Origin: JANLUX01 sp031366005
GTDB lineage: Bacteria; Bacteroidota; Bacteroidia; AKYH767-A; OLB10
Reading direction: 5' to 3'
DNA: 64,000 nucleotides
Assembly (NCBI GenBank): GCA_031366005.1
Contig: JANLZB010000029.1
Coordinates: 1 to 64,000 of the forward strand
The translations under genes and the position numbers were made by a program. The notes below the pieces were generated by a model. That model searched no databases, was not told the origin of the DNA, and worked only from the letters and a program-made list of their open reading frames with translations. Below are positions 27,123-35,071 of this stretch, piece after piece; positions within the stretch are counted from its first letter, which is position 1; every line of letters starts with the position of its first letter.

Positions 27123-27180
27123 GTGTGTTGATTTTAGAAGGTTGAAATTAATATAAATTATGAAACTCGAATTTAAGAAA

Positions 27181-27546
27181 TTATTCTTTTTTTATCCATC
27201 CTCTGCAACCTTTGGTTGTTAATCCCTGTAAAAATTCAATGATTTTTTTACGATCCTTCTCCGTATAGAAATGACTTTTCATTAACATCACAAAACGTTT
27301 TAGCTCACTGTAAATACATTCCACTTCATCACGCAAAATGGATTCAGGTGTTCGCATTCTGCTCCAGTTATGATACTCCTCTCCCCTCTCAATTTCTGGA
27401 TTGGGAAATAATCTTTCCAACTGTTCAACCCATTGCTGATAATCTTTCTCGAGATTTTTTAGAAGCTTGTGAAGTGCTTCCTGTGTAATTTCATTGGTAA
27501 CAAGAACAGGTGTAGCACGGTTACGCGCAATTTCATCAACAGGCAT
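27181..27546 (-). CDS. hypothetical helical protein
   Basis: 121 residues, mostly helical and charged (ITQEALHKLLKNLEKDYQQWVEQLERLF; RDEVECIYSELKRFVMLMKS). No signal peptide, membrane segment or known motif. It starts at ATG 27546 and is separate from the flanking genes. A real gene is likely from codon pattern, but I cannot assign a function. Confidence 0.55.
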   Translation of the reverse strand: MPVDEIARNRATPVLVTNEITQEALHKLLKNLEKDYQQWVEQLERLFPNPEIERGEEYHNWSRMRTPESILRDEVECIYSELKRFVMLMKSHFYTEKDRKKIIEFLQGLTTKGCRGWIKKE

Positions 27547-27633
27547 ACTTACGGTTTTACGTTAATTCAATAAAAAAGAATACCAATATTACGTTTCACC
27601 TGAAATTCAAATTTTTTTCTCATTATTGTTAGG

Positions 27634-28575
27634 ATGAAAAAATGTAACTGTTTTAAAATTGCCTCATTGCTGCTATTGCTTCTGTGCAACATTCAGACTT
27701 TTGCTCAATATGAGAGCGAAGACGATCCCAACGATCCGGCAAACTTTAAACGCCAGAGCGGATTTTATATGGGAGCTTTTATGGGTGGATATATTCCCAA
27801 TAAGTACACTGCAAATAATTATAACGGATATGGCTTTGACCTGGCAGGAAATAAAAATTATTTTGCAAACAGCTGGATATACCAGAAAATTTATAACCAA
27901 TATGGAGGAGGTTATGGTAGCCAGCCGGATCTGATTGCTACCGCACTTGGTGTTGATCCTGGAGCCAATCCCAAAGAATGGACTTTTGTTGAAAGCGATA
28001 TGCCGAATCACATGAAGTATCAATTCGGATTTCTGCTGGGCATTAACACACAATATCTGCTTAATAAAAACAATGGAATAATGTTGAATGTAAATTTTGT
28101 TAAGCTTAATGTAACCGGAAGTTTTACCATGGAGAGAAATAAAAAAAACAGTCCGCCTGCATCCTATGATTCGTTATTAACCTTTGGTATTGTGGGAGGA
28201 GAGCAACGCTTGTTTATTCAACTTGGATACCAAAGAATGATCACCAACAATCAAAAAACAAATTTATTTGTTGAAGGCGGATTAAATATTAATTCTACTC
28301 AATTTCAAAAAAATGAAATTGCAATTAACAGTCTTACTATTGACTTAGTGACAAACTTTAATCAGATTGCTTATCCGTCTTCTACTTATTATATCCGCAA
28401 GCCAAGCAAAACAGGAATTGGTGCCTTTGCGGGATTAGGACTCGATTTAGTGATTGGTAAAAGAGTGATAAGTCAGATTGTTTATCAGCCAACGTATGAT
28501 AAAATAAATATCGGGATTGATCCGAAATTAAAATTGCAACACGCAGCAGGATTAAGAGTTTATTACAGATTGTAA
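27634..28575 (+). CDS. outer-membrane beta-barrel-like secreted protein
   Basis: 313 residues with a clear signal peptide (about 1-24, ...CNIQTFAQ). The body has alternating aromatic strands and glycine turns (FYMGAFMGGYIPN, MKYQFGFLLGINTQYL, RLFIQLGYQRM, TNLFVEGGLNIN, GIGAFAGLGLDLVIG, LQHAAGLRVYYRL), which suits an outer-membrane barrel. I do not recognise a named family. It faces the methyltransferase gene, with 2 bases between the stops. Confidence 0.7.
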   Translation: MKKCNCFKIASLLLLLLCNIQTFAQYESEDDPNDPANFKRQSGFYMGAFMGGYIPNKYTANNYNGYGFDLAGNKNYFANSWIYQKIYNQYGGGYGSQPDLIATALGVDPGANPKEWTFVESDMPNHMKYQFGFLLGINTQYLLNKNNGIMLNVNFVKLNVTGSFTMERNKKNSPPASYDSLLTFGIVGGEQRLFIQLGYQRMITNNQKTNLFVEGGLNINSTQFQKNEIAINSLTIDLVTNFNQIAYPSSTYYIRKPSKTGIGAFAGLGLDLVIGKRVISQIVYQPTYDKINIGIDPKLKLQHAAGLRVYYRL

Positions 28576-28577
28576 AT

Positions 28578-29483
28578 TTAATTCAACGTTTTAAGTCTGG
28601 CGAAAACACCTAACGGCAACACAGGTCCTGTTGTGCTTTGCAGATACAATTCTCCAGATTCTGCATTGTTGCCTGATGTTGGAAACACTTCGTTAATTAA
28701 ATTTTGTAAAATGAGAGAAGAGAAACCCAGAGAATAAGTATTCAAAACCAAAAAATTTTTTTCCTCTAAAAGCTGTGCAACCATTTGCATCATCTCATTA
28801 ATATGATCTTCTAATTGCCAGCTCTCGCCATTCGGACCATGACCATACGCAGGTGGATCTAAAATAATTCCGTGATATTTTTTTCCACGTTTTATTTCCC
28901 GTTTTACATAAGTCATTGCATCTTCCACAAGCCATCGGATATCTTTCAATCCACTTAACTCCATATTTTCTTTCGACCAGGACACCACTTGTTTAATAGA
29001 ATCAAGATGTGTTACATCCGCACCCGCTGCTCTCGCTGCAAGTGATGCTCCACCTGTGTATGCAAATAAATTTAAAATGCGCGGTTGATTAATTCCTTCC
29101 GATTTTAATGTTTCAACACTTTCAAAAATAAAATCCCAGTTAACCGCCTGTTCAGGAAAAACTCCAACATGTTTAAATGATGTTAGTCCTAATCTGAAAT
29201 TAATCTCGCTCCCTGTTTTATACTTTGTACTATCTACTTTATACTTTATACTCCATTGATCCGGCATTTCCTTCAGCTTATTCCACACACCGGCTGAACT
29301 TGATTTTGATTTGAATTCAACATGTGCACGCTGCATCCATTCTTTCTTACTTAGCTTTTTACTCCACACCGCCTGTGGCTCCGGACGAATGAGAATATAT
29401 TTTCCGAATCGTTCTAACTTTTCAAAATCTCCACTGTCAATTAATTCATAATCCGGAAAATTGGTGGGAGTAAGTAACAACAT
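28578..29483 (-). CDS. class I SAM-dependent rRNA methyltransferase, RlmI/RlmK-like
   Basis: About 301 residues from the ATG at 29483 (MLLLTPTNFPDYELIDSG). The frame is open for 95 more residues upstream, but that stretch translates the hairpin repeat at 29536-29601 and the antisense of gltX, so it is not part of the gene. Motifs: LNLFAYTGGASLAARAAGA (SAM loop), LDSIKQVVSWSKEN, LVEDAMTYVKRE, and DPPAYGHGPNGESW, the catalytic loop of RlmI/RlmKL-type base methyltransferases. It probably modifies 23S rRNA; the exact base is unknown. Confidence 0.85.
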   Translation of the reverse strand: MLLLTPTNFPDYELIDSGDFEKLERFGKYILIRPEPQAVWSKKLSKKEWMQRAHVEFKSKSSSAGVWNKLKEMPDQWSIKYKVDSTKYKTGSEINFRLGLTSFKHVGVFPEQAVNWDFIFESVETLKSEGINQPRILNLFAYTGGASLAARAAGADVTHLDSIKQVVSWSKENMELSGLKDIRWLVEDAMTYVKREIKRGKKYHGIILDPPAYGHGPNGESWQLEDHINEMMQMVAQLLEEKNFLVLNTYSLGFSSLILQNLINEVFPTSGNNAESGELYLQSTTGPVLPLGVFARLKTLN

Positions 29484-29487
29484 TGCG

Positions 29488-29495
29488 CAAAAATA
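29488..29495 (-). promoter_or_regulatory. TAnnTTTG core before the rRNA methyltransferase gene
   Basis: On the minus strand TATTTTTG lies four bases before the chosen ATG (29483). Very short leaders like this are frequent in Bacteroidota and support the inner start. No good TTG partner upstream. Confidence 0.3.
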
Positions 29496-29535
29496 AATAA
29501 ATGCCTTTGGTATCTTTGGCGGGTGTAATTCTTTC

Positions 29536-29601
29536 TCGTCATTGCGAGGAACGAAGCAATCTCCCGCTATGTAAAGATTGCTTCGTTCCTCGCAATGACG
29601 A
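29536..29601. repeat. perfect 27-bp inverted repeat, copy 2 of the hairpin element
   Basis: Arms 29536-29562 and 29575-29601 are exact reverse complements with a 12-base loop. The arms share the core TCATTGCGAGGAACGAAGCA with the copy at 19281-19341; the loops differ. It lies between divergent genes (the methyltransferase and gltX), whereas copy 1 is between codirectional genes. Confidence 0.9.
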
Positions 29602-29628
29602 AACAATTTTGAATGTTTATTTTTAATT

Positions 29629-31206
29629 ATGACTACAAAAATTATCAGAACACGTTTTGCGCCAAGCCCTACAGGGCCGTTGCACATGGGTGGAGTGCGT
29701 ACTGCATTATATGCATATCTCTTTGCACGAAAACACAACGGAAAATTTTTATTGCGCATTGAAGACACAGATCAAAACCGTTATGTGGAAGGAGCAGAAC
29801 AATATATCATTGACTCATTGAAGTGGTGTGGAATTGAAGTGGATGAAGGTCCAAATGTTGGTGGTGCTTATTCACCTTATCGCCAATCTGAGAGAAAAAG
29901 TTTAGGATACTATCAGCAATACGCTGAAAAATTAATTGCAAGCGGACATGCTTATTATGCTTTTGATACCAATGAAGAATTAGAAATAAAAAGAAAAGAA
30001 GCAGAAGCAAATAAAACATCCTTTCAGTACAATGCACAAACACGAACATCTTTAAAAAATTCGCTTACACTTTCAGCAAATGAAACAGCTGAACTATTGA
30101 AACAAAATGTTCCGCATGTGATACGTTTAAAAGTTCCTGAAGCAGAAGAAATTTCTTTTACAGATATGATTCGCGGTGAAGTCACCTTTCATTCTTCTCA
30201 GGTTGATGATAAAGTTTTAATAAAAGCAGACGGAATGCCCACTTATCATCTTGCACATATAGTAGATGATGTTATGATGGAAATAACGCATGCAATCCGT
30301 GGTGAAGAATGGTTGCCCTCTGCACCAGCACATATTTTAATTTATAAATATTTGGGATTACTGGATTCGATGCCGCAGTATGCACATCTTCCGTTATTAT
30401 TAAAACCTGATGGCAACGGAAAACTCAGCAAACGTGATGGCGACCGCTTGGGATTTCCTGTTTTTCCATTGCAATGGACCGATCCTGTTACCAAAGAAAT
30501 TTCTTCCGGTTATCGCGAACGTAATTATTATCCTGAAGCATTTGTAAACATGCTTGCATTTCTCGGTTGGAATGATGGAACAGAAAAAGAAATTTTTTCA
30601 ATGGATGAATTGATTGAAGCATTTTCCTTTGAACGTGTACACAAAGCAGGAGCAAAATTTGATCCTGAAAAAGCAAAATGGTTCAATCAGCAATATCTGC
30701 GTAAGCAAAACAACGAAGTAATTGCACAACGTTTTATTCCTGTTATCAAACAACAATTAAATTGTGATGAAACAGATTATCGCGTGCAGCTGATTTATGT
30801 TACACAAGCTGTTGCGTTATTAAAAGACCGTGTACATTTTGAAAACGAATTATGGAACAGCGGAATTTATTTATTTGTTCCACCTACATCCTTTGATGAA
30901 AAAGTAATTGAAATAAAATGGAATACAGCATCTGCATCTTTCTTTGAAAAATTAATTGTTGCCTATAATTCATTAGGAGAATTTTCTGCAACAAGCACAG
31001 AAATTTGTTTTAAAGAAACTGCTGTTCAAAATAATTTGAAACCCGGTGATGTACTGCAATTATTCAGAGTATTGTTAACCGGAGTTACAAACGGTGTTGC
31101 ATTGTTTGATATGGTTGCATTGCTTGGAAAAATAGCGGTGAAAGAAAGAATCGAGTTTGCGTTGAAGGAATTGGAGGGTTATAAAACGAGTTCTGTTAAT
31201 TCTTAA
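29629..31206 (+). CDS. gltX: glutamate--tRNA ligase
   Basis: Class I aminoacyl-tRNA synthetase charging tRNA(Glu). The 525 residues start at MTTKIIRTRFAPSPTGPLHMGG, with the HIGH-type motif HMGG (about 19-22), ARKHNGKFLLRIEDTD, the strand region EITHAIRGEEWLPSAP, and the KMSKS-type motif KLSKRDG. The C-terminal anticodon-binding helices are present. Length and motifs are normal. It is divergent from the rRNA methyltransferase; the 145-base gap holds the hairpin repeat. Confidence 0.96.
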   Translation: MTTKIIRTRFAPSPTGPLHMGGVRTALYAYLFARKHNGKFLLRIEDTDQNRYVEGAEQYIIDSLKWCGIEVDEGPNVGGAYSPYRQSERKSLGYYQQYAEKLIASGHAYYAFDTNEELEIKRKEAEANKTSFQYNAQTRTSLKNSLTLSANETAELLKQNVPHVIRLKVPEAEEISFTDMIRGEVTFHSSQVDDKVLIKADGMPTYHLAHIVDDVMMEITHAIRGEEWLPSAPAHILIYKYLGLLDSMPQYAHLPLLLKPDGNGKLSKRDGDRLGFPVFPLQWTDPVTKEISSGYRERNYYPEAFVNMLAFLGWNDGTEKEIFSMDELIEAFSFERVHKAGAKFDPEKAKWFNQQYLRKQNNEVIAQRFIPVIKQQLNCDETDYRVQLIYVTQAVALLKDRVHFENELWNSGIYLFVPPTSFDEKVIEIKWNTASASFFEKLIVAYNSLGEFSATSTEICFKETAVQNNLKPGDVLQLFRVLLTGVTNGVALFDMVALLGKIAVKERIEFALKELEGYKTSSVNS

Positions 31207-31258
31207 TGAACATTATAATCAAAAAGTGCAGACTTCATAAGTTGAATCATTGGTTATA

Positions 31259-31647
31259 TCAAAAAACAATTTTTCCTTTAACCACCCTTTCCACTTCTTC
31301 AGCCATCAAAAGATATTCTTTAGCTTCAGTTAGTTCGGGCATTATAAAATCATCCGATAACGCACCTCCACAGCAAACTTTGTTAACTCTTACAAATCAA
31401 TTGCAGCAAAATCATTATCAATACCAGAACACTTGTTTTGCAAATCAATTAAATCATGAGTCTTGGTATTCTCTTCTCCATGAAAAATAAGAAATGCTTT
31501 AAAATATTTTTTTACTGCTTGCTGACAATGAAAACAAACTACAGCTAATACTAAAGGTTCATACTCAAGAATAGTTCGGGCAGTAATCAAATCATGATCT
31601 GCCTTGATAAACCATCGCTCGATATATTCTTTCAGTTCCTTACTCAC
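31259..31647 (-). pseudogene. HEPN domain gene broken by a stop and a one-base deletion
   Basis: Starting with GTG (31645-31647, overlapping the MNT gene in GTGA), the frame encodes a HEPN protein (KADHDLITARTIL, CFHCQQAVKKYFKAFLI, TKTHDLIDL) for 85 residues up to TAA at 31390-31392. Beyond the stop the same frame continues with ELTKFAVEVRY, a typical HEPN segment. Near 31355 one base is missing (CGTTATCGGATG where RYPD needs an extra C). After that, DDFIMPELTEAKEYLLM continues to TGA at 31259-31261. So the full-length gene has two lesions. The truncated 85-residue product may still be made, but it lacks the last helices. Confidence 0.8.
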
Positions 31648-31964
31648 AACTCAATTCCCTCCTTTAGTGCCCATTTAACAATGTGACCCGGCAAAGTCTT
31701 CTTGATACTAATTTCTTGTTCACTGTTTAATAGCACATCAACAGGAGCTTTCAAAGTATTTACGAGTAACCGATGAACTTTCCCCCAATAACTCATCTTT
31801 TCTTTGTGAGAATACTGTTCTTTGGTAATCACTAACACATCATAATCGCTGTGATTATTGAAATCACCTCTTGCTCTTGAACCAAAAAGCAAAACTCTTG
31901 CATCAGGAAGCAAAGCGTGAACAGATGTTTTTATTGATCCTAAATCTGCATTGTTGAAATTCAT
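31644..31964 (-). CDS. MNT-type nucleotidyltransferase of a HEPN/MNT module
   Basis: A 106-residue minimal nucleotidyltransferase with the signature LLFGSRARGDFNNHSDYDVLV; the two aspartates of SDYD bind metal. Such MntA-like proteins inactivate the HEPN toxin by adding nucleotides to it, and the genes normally overlap as here (GTGA). The nucleotidyltransferase motif is intact although the HEPN partner is broken, which suggests the toxin was lost first. Confidence 0.88.
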   Translation of the reverse strand: MNFNNADLGSIKTSVHALLPDARVLLFGSRARGDFNNHSDYDVLVITKEQYSHKEKMSYWGKVHRLLVNTLKAPVDVLLNSEQEISIKKTLPGHIVKWALKEGIEL

Positions 31965-32150
31965 ATTACAAACTTACAGTAAATACTTTTTACACTCTTA
32001 CCTGTTTACATGTCTTAACACACAACTCAATTAATTATGATCGCTTTATAAATGCTAGCACATGAATAAAATAATCACAGAAAAGGAGATAATTTTTAAG
32101 AAGTTGCAGAAGACGATTAAAAACTAAAAAAAATAATTAGGTGGTTTAAC

Positions 32151-32684
32151 TCAATTAAAAACAGAATTCAAATCCAACTTTAAAAAACAATCACTATTTA
32201 AATTAAAAGTTCCCATTGCATTTTCCATATATCCATTTTCTGTCAATTCAAACACTTTAATTGATTTAGCAATAGGATCAGCAATCAGATAATATTTTAC
32301 TTTTTGTTTTTCGTAGATATCAAATTTTACAGTGCGGTCTTTAATTGCGGTTGCGGGAGATAAAATTTCCAGGATTAAGGTTGGAGGAAACTTTAAAAAC
32401 TCTTCTTGAAAATCACCGCAAACAATTATAACGTCCGGACGCACGATAGTATCATCTGATATTATCCAATCCAATTCATAAAACACCTCACAGTCTTTAC
32501 ATTTTGTCTTTAATGCGGAAAGTGCATTTGTAATTAAATTAAATAATTTGCCTCCAAGACTCTGATGTCTTTTACCGGGAGAAGGACTCATCGCATAAGG
32601 AATTCCCTGGATGAGTTCCCAATCTCCTTCCCAGATTTTATAATCTTCATATGTGTAATGAGGAAGGTAGCGTAACGAATTCAT
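32151..32684 (-). CDS. Uma2 family endonuclease-like protein (DUF820)
   Basis: 177 residues with the Uma2 / PD-(D/E)XK pattern: YTYEDYKIWEGDWELIQGIPYAMSPSP, HQSLGGKLFNLI, VRPDVIIV (the catalytic PD), LILEILSPATAIKDRTVKF (ExL) and YYLIADP. The fold is of restriction-nuclease type, but the role of this very common family is unproven. It stands alone beside the HEPN/MNT module, separated by 186 bases with no clear gene. Confidence 0.85.
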   Translation of the reverse strand: MNSLRYLPHYTYEDYKIWEGDWELIQGIPYAMSPSPGKRHQSLGGKLFNLITNALSALKTKCKDCEVFYELDWIISDDTIVRPDVIIVCGDFQEEFLKFPPTLILEILSPATAIKDRTVKFDIYEKQKVKYYLIADPIAKSIKVFELTENGYMENAMGTFNLNSDCFLKLDLNSVFN

Positions 32685-32756
32685 TTGGCTAAGTTACGAT
32701 ATATAAATAAGTTTTTCTCCCCTTATAATGTTCGCTTCTCCCAATATCAAATCAAT

Positions 32757-32764
32757 TAATTTTG
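32757..32764 (+). promoter_or_regulatory. TAnnTTTG promoter core before glnS
   Basis: TAATTTTG matches the -7 element and lies 31 bases before the glnS ATG, a suitable leader length. A TTCG about 22 bases upstream is a weak -33 partner. Confidence 0.35.
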
Positions 32765-32795
32765 AACGCTCGATAATCATTTATCAATTAATAAA

Positions 32796-34457
32796 ATGAC
32801 CACAGAAAAAGGACCAAACTTCTTAGAAGAAATAATTGCTGAAGACATTAAAAATAAAAAACATGATGGACGTGTGTTAACGCGTTTTCCTCCGGAGCCA
32901 AACGGTTACCTTCACATGGGTCATGCAACTTCTATTTGTTTAAACTTCGGGCTTGCAAAACAATTCGGAGGAAAAACAAATCTTCGTTTTGACGATACCA
33001 ATCCTGAGACAGAAGAAACAGAATATGTAGAAGGCATTAAAGAAGATATTCGTTGGTTAGGTTTTGAATGGGCAAACGAATATTATGCTTCCGATTATTT
33101 TGAAAAGCTTTATGAGTTTGCTGTAACGCTGATCAAAAAAAATTTGGCTTATGTAGATGATTCTTCAGCAGAAGAAATTGCTGCTACCAAAGGAACACCG
33201 ACTGAATCCGGTAAGGAAAGTGTTTATCGCAACAGAAGTGTGGAGGAAAATCTTGATCTGTTTTCACGCATGCGCAACGGAGAATTTAAAGATGGAGAAA
33301 AAGTGTTGCGTGCAAAAATTGATATGGCTTCTCCTAATATGATGTTGCGTGATCCGCTTATGTATCGCATCAAACATGCTGCACATCATCGCACCGGAAA
33401 CAAATGGTGCATTTATCCGCTCTATGATTTTGCGCACGGACAAAGCGATTCCATTGAACAGATAACGCATTCTATTTGCACATTAGAATTTGAAGTTCAT
33501 CGTCCGTTATATGATTGGTTTATTGAGAAGCTGGAAATTTATCCGAGTCATCAGTATGAATTTGCAAGACGTAATCTTTCTTACACCGTGATGAGCAAAC
33601 GTAAGTTGTTACAACTGGTAAACGAAAAGCACGTGAATGGCTGGGACGATCCTCGTATGCCTACTATCACAGCAATGAGAAGAAGAGGTTACACTCCTGA
33701 AAGCATACGTAATTTTTGTGATAAGACAGGAATAGCGCGCAGAGAAAATATTATTGATTTGAGTTTACTTGAGTTTTGTGTACGTGAAGATTTGAACAAA
33801 ACTGCATCGCGTGTGATGGTAGTGCTTGACCCAATTAAATTAATCATCACCAATTATCCGAAAGGTCAAACAGAATTATTGCCGACAGAAAATAATACCG
33901 AAGCAGAAAATGCAGGAACACGCGATTTGAATTTCGGTGCAGAATTATGGATAGATCGCGAAGATTTTATGGATGAACCACCAAAGAAATTTTTTCGTTT
34001 AGGACCGGGTTTGATGGTAAGGTTAAAGAGCGCATACATTGTTCGTTGTGATGAATTTAAAAAAGATGCAGCTGGCAATGTCACAGAAATACATTGCACT
34101 TATTTTCCTGAAAGCAAAAGCGGACATGATAAAAGTGGTTTGCAAACAAAAGGTGTGATACACTGGGTAAGTGTTGCACATGCAGTAAATGCAAAAGTAC
34201 GTTTATATGAACGCTTATTTAAAGTTGAAAATCCTGCTGCTGAAGAAGGCGATTTTAAAACGTTGTTGAATCCGGATAGTTTGCAAATCATCACCAACGC
34301 AAAAGCAGAGCAATCATTAAAAGATACAAAACCCGGAGATAAATTTCAGTTTATGCGTAAAGGATATTTCTGTACGGATACTGATTCCACTGCCGGTAAT
34401 TTGGTTTTTAACAGAACAGTAACATTGAAAGATGCCTGGGCGAAACAAAATCACTGA
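32796..34457 (+). CDS. glnS: glutamine--tRNA ligase
   Basis: Class I synthetase charging tRNA(Gln). The 553 residues show [21 protein letters not shown] (HIGH type, about 32-52), [40 protein letters not shown], and the KMSKS-type [11 protein letters not shown], followed by [16 protein letters not shown] and a full C-terminal beta-barrel anticodon domain. All are typical of GlnRS. Its presence means the cell can charge tRNA(Gln) directly. The gap after it holds an inverted-repeat element. Confidence 0.96.
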   Translation: MTTEKGPNFLEEIIAEDIKNKKHDGRVLTRFPPEPNGYLHMGHATSICLNFGLAKQFGGKTNLRFDDTNPETEETEYVEGIKEDIRWLGFEWANEYYASDYFEKLYEFAVTLIKKNLAYVDDSSAEEIAATKGTPTESGKESVYRNRSVEENLDLFSRMRNGEFKDGEKVLRAKIDMASPNMMLRDPLMYRIKHAAHHRTGNKWCIYPLYDFAHGQSDSIEQITHSICTLEFEVHRPLYDWFIEKLEIYPSHQYEFARRNLSYTVMSKRKLLQLVNEKHVNGWDDPRMPTITAMRRRGYTPESIRNFCDKTGIARRENIIDLSLLEFCVREDLNKTASRVMVVLDPIKLIITNYPKGQTELLPTENNTEAENAGTRDLNFGAELWIDREDFMDEPPKKFFRLGPGLMVRLKSAYIVRCDEFKKDAAGNVTEIHCTYFPESKSGHDKSGLQTKGVIHWVSVAHAVNAKVRLYERLFKVENPAAEEGDFKTLLNPDSLQIITNAKAEQSLKDTKPGDKFQFMRKGYFCTDTDSTAGNLVFNRTVTLKDAWAKQNH

Positions 34458-34472
34458 ACACTTATCATTGAT

Positions 34473-34620
34473 GTCATTCAGGAGGAAACTTGTCACGTTT
34501 GAAACACGAAGACTGAAAAACCAACGAAGGTTATTTAAAAGCAAGCTGCTGTTTTCTATACAAACATTTCTCGGACTTTATACTAACTACTACTATTTGA
34601 CAGGTTTCCTCCTGAATGAC
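34473..34620. mobile_element. 148-bp MITE-like element with 23-bp terminal inverted repeats
   Basis: Arms 34473-34495 (GTCATTCAGGAGGAAACTTG...) and 34598-34620 are reverse complements with one mismatch, bounding 102 bases with no credible gene. The element fills almost the whole gap between glnS and folB. Its size and ends are like a non-autonomous transposable element. No transposase is seen nearby. Confidence 0.6.
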
Positions 34621-34646
34621 GACTCCACTAAAAATATTTTTAACCA

Positions 34647-35006
34647 ATGAACAACACAAATCACATCATCCAAATCGAAGGCATTGAATGTTTTGCTTTT
34701 CATGGTTGCATGGAAGAAGAAACAAAAATCGGTGGGCGTTTTTCTGTTGATGTAAGCCTGCATCTTGATTTAACAAAAGCAATTGCAAGTGATAACTTAA
34801 CAGATACTATAGATTACGGTATGATTCATCAAATCGTTCGAGGGCAAATGATAATTCCTTCCAAACTGATTGAACATGTTGCAGGAAGAATTTTAGAAAA
34901 AATAAAATCCGCTTATCCTCAATGCTCACAAGTGATTGTAAAAGTCACAAAGTTTAATCCTCCGGTTAACGGGCATATTGAGAAGGCGAGTGTGATTCTT
35001 CAATAA
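34647..35006 (+). CDS. folB: dihydroneopterin aldolase
   Basis: Folate pathway enzyme converting dihydroneopterin to 6-hydroxymethyl-dihydropterin and glycolaldehyde. The 119 residues contain IEGIECFAFHGCMEEETKIGGRF (the active-site Glu region), DTIDYGMIHQIVRGQM, LIEHVAGRILEKI and VKVTKFNPPVNGHIEKASV with the catalytic lysine. Normal length. The ATG at 34647 lies 26 bases after the repeat element. It converges with the M4 protease gene; a hairpin lies between. Confidence 0.93.
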   Translation: MNNTNHIIQIEGIECFAFHGCMEEETKIGGRFSVDVSLHLDLTKAIASDNLTDTIDYGMIHQIVRGQMIIPSKLIEHVAGRILEKIKSAYPQCSQVIVKVTKFNPPVNGHIEKASVILQ

Positions 35007-35009
35007 AAA

Positions 35010-35050
35010 ATGATGTTACCAAATAGTAAGTTACCACCTGGTAACATCAT
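35010..35050. terminator. bidirectional hairpin between convergent genes
   Basis: ATGATGTTACCA (35010-35021) and its exact complement TGGTAACATCAT (35039-35050) form a 12-bp stem around a 17-base loop. A run of A precedes it on the plus strand, so the minus-strand transcript of the M4 gene has a T-run after the stem. It probably ends transcripts from both folB and the protease gene. Confidence 0.6.
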
Positions 35051-35071
35051 AGTTAGTTCAACAAAAATAAT

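Noticed and set aside
29484..29768. N-terminal extension of the rRNA methyltransferase
   Set aside because: It translates the hairpin repeat and the antisense of the gltX start; the family begins at the ATG at 29483.
31206..31490. Plus-strand frame of 94 codons after gltX, starting at ATG in the gltX stop
   Set aside because: It is antisense to the HEPN remnant, whose protein-like sequence is clear, and its own translation is low-complexity with no family pattern.
34432..34650. Plus-strand frame of 72 codons between glnS and folB
   Set aside because: It overlaps the end of glnS and is mostly the translation of the inverted-repeat element.
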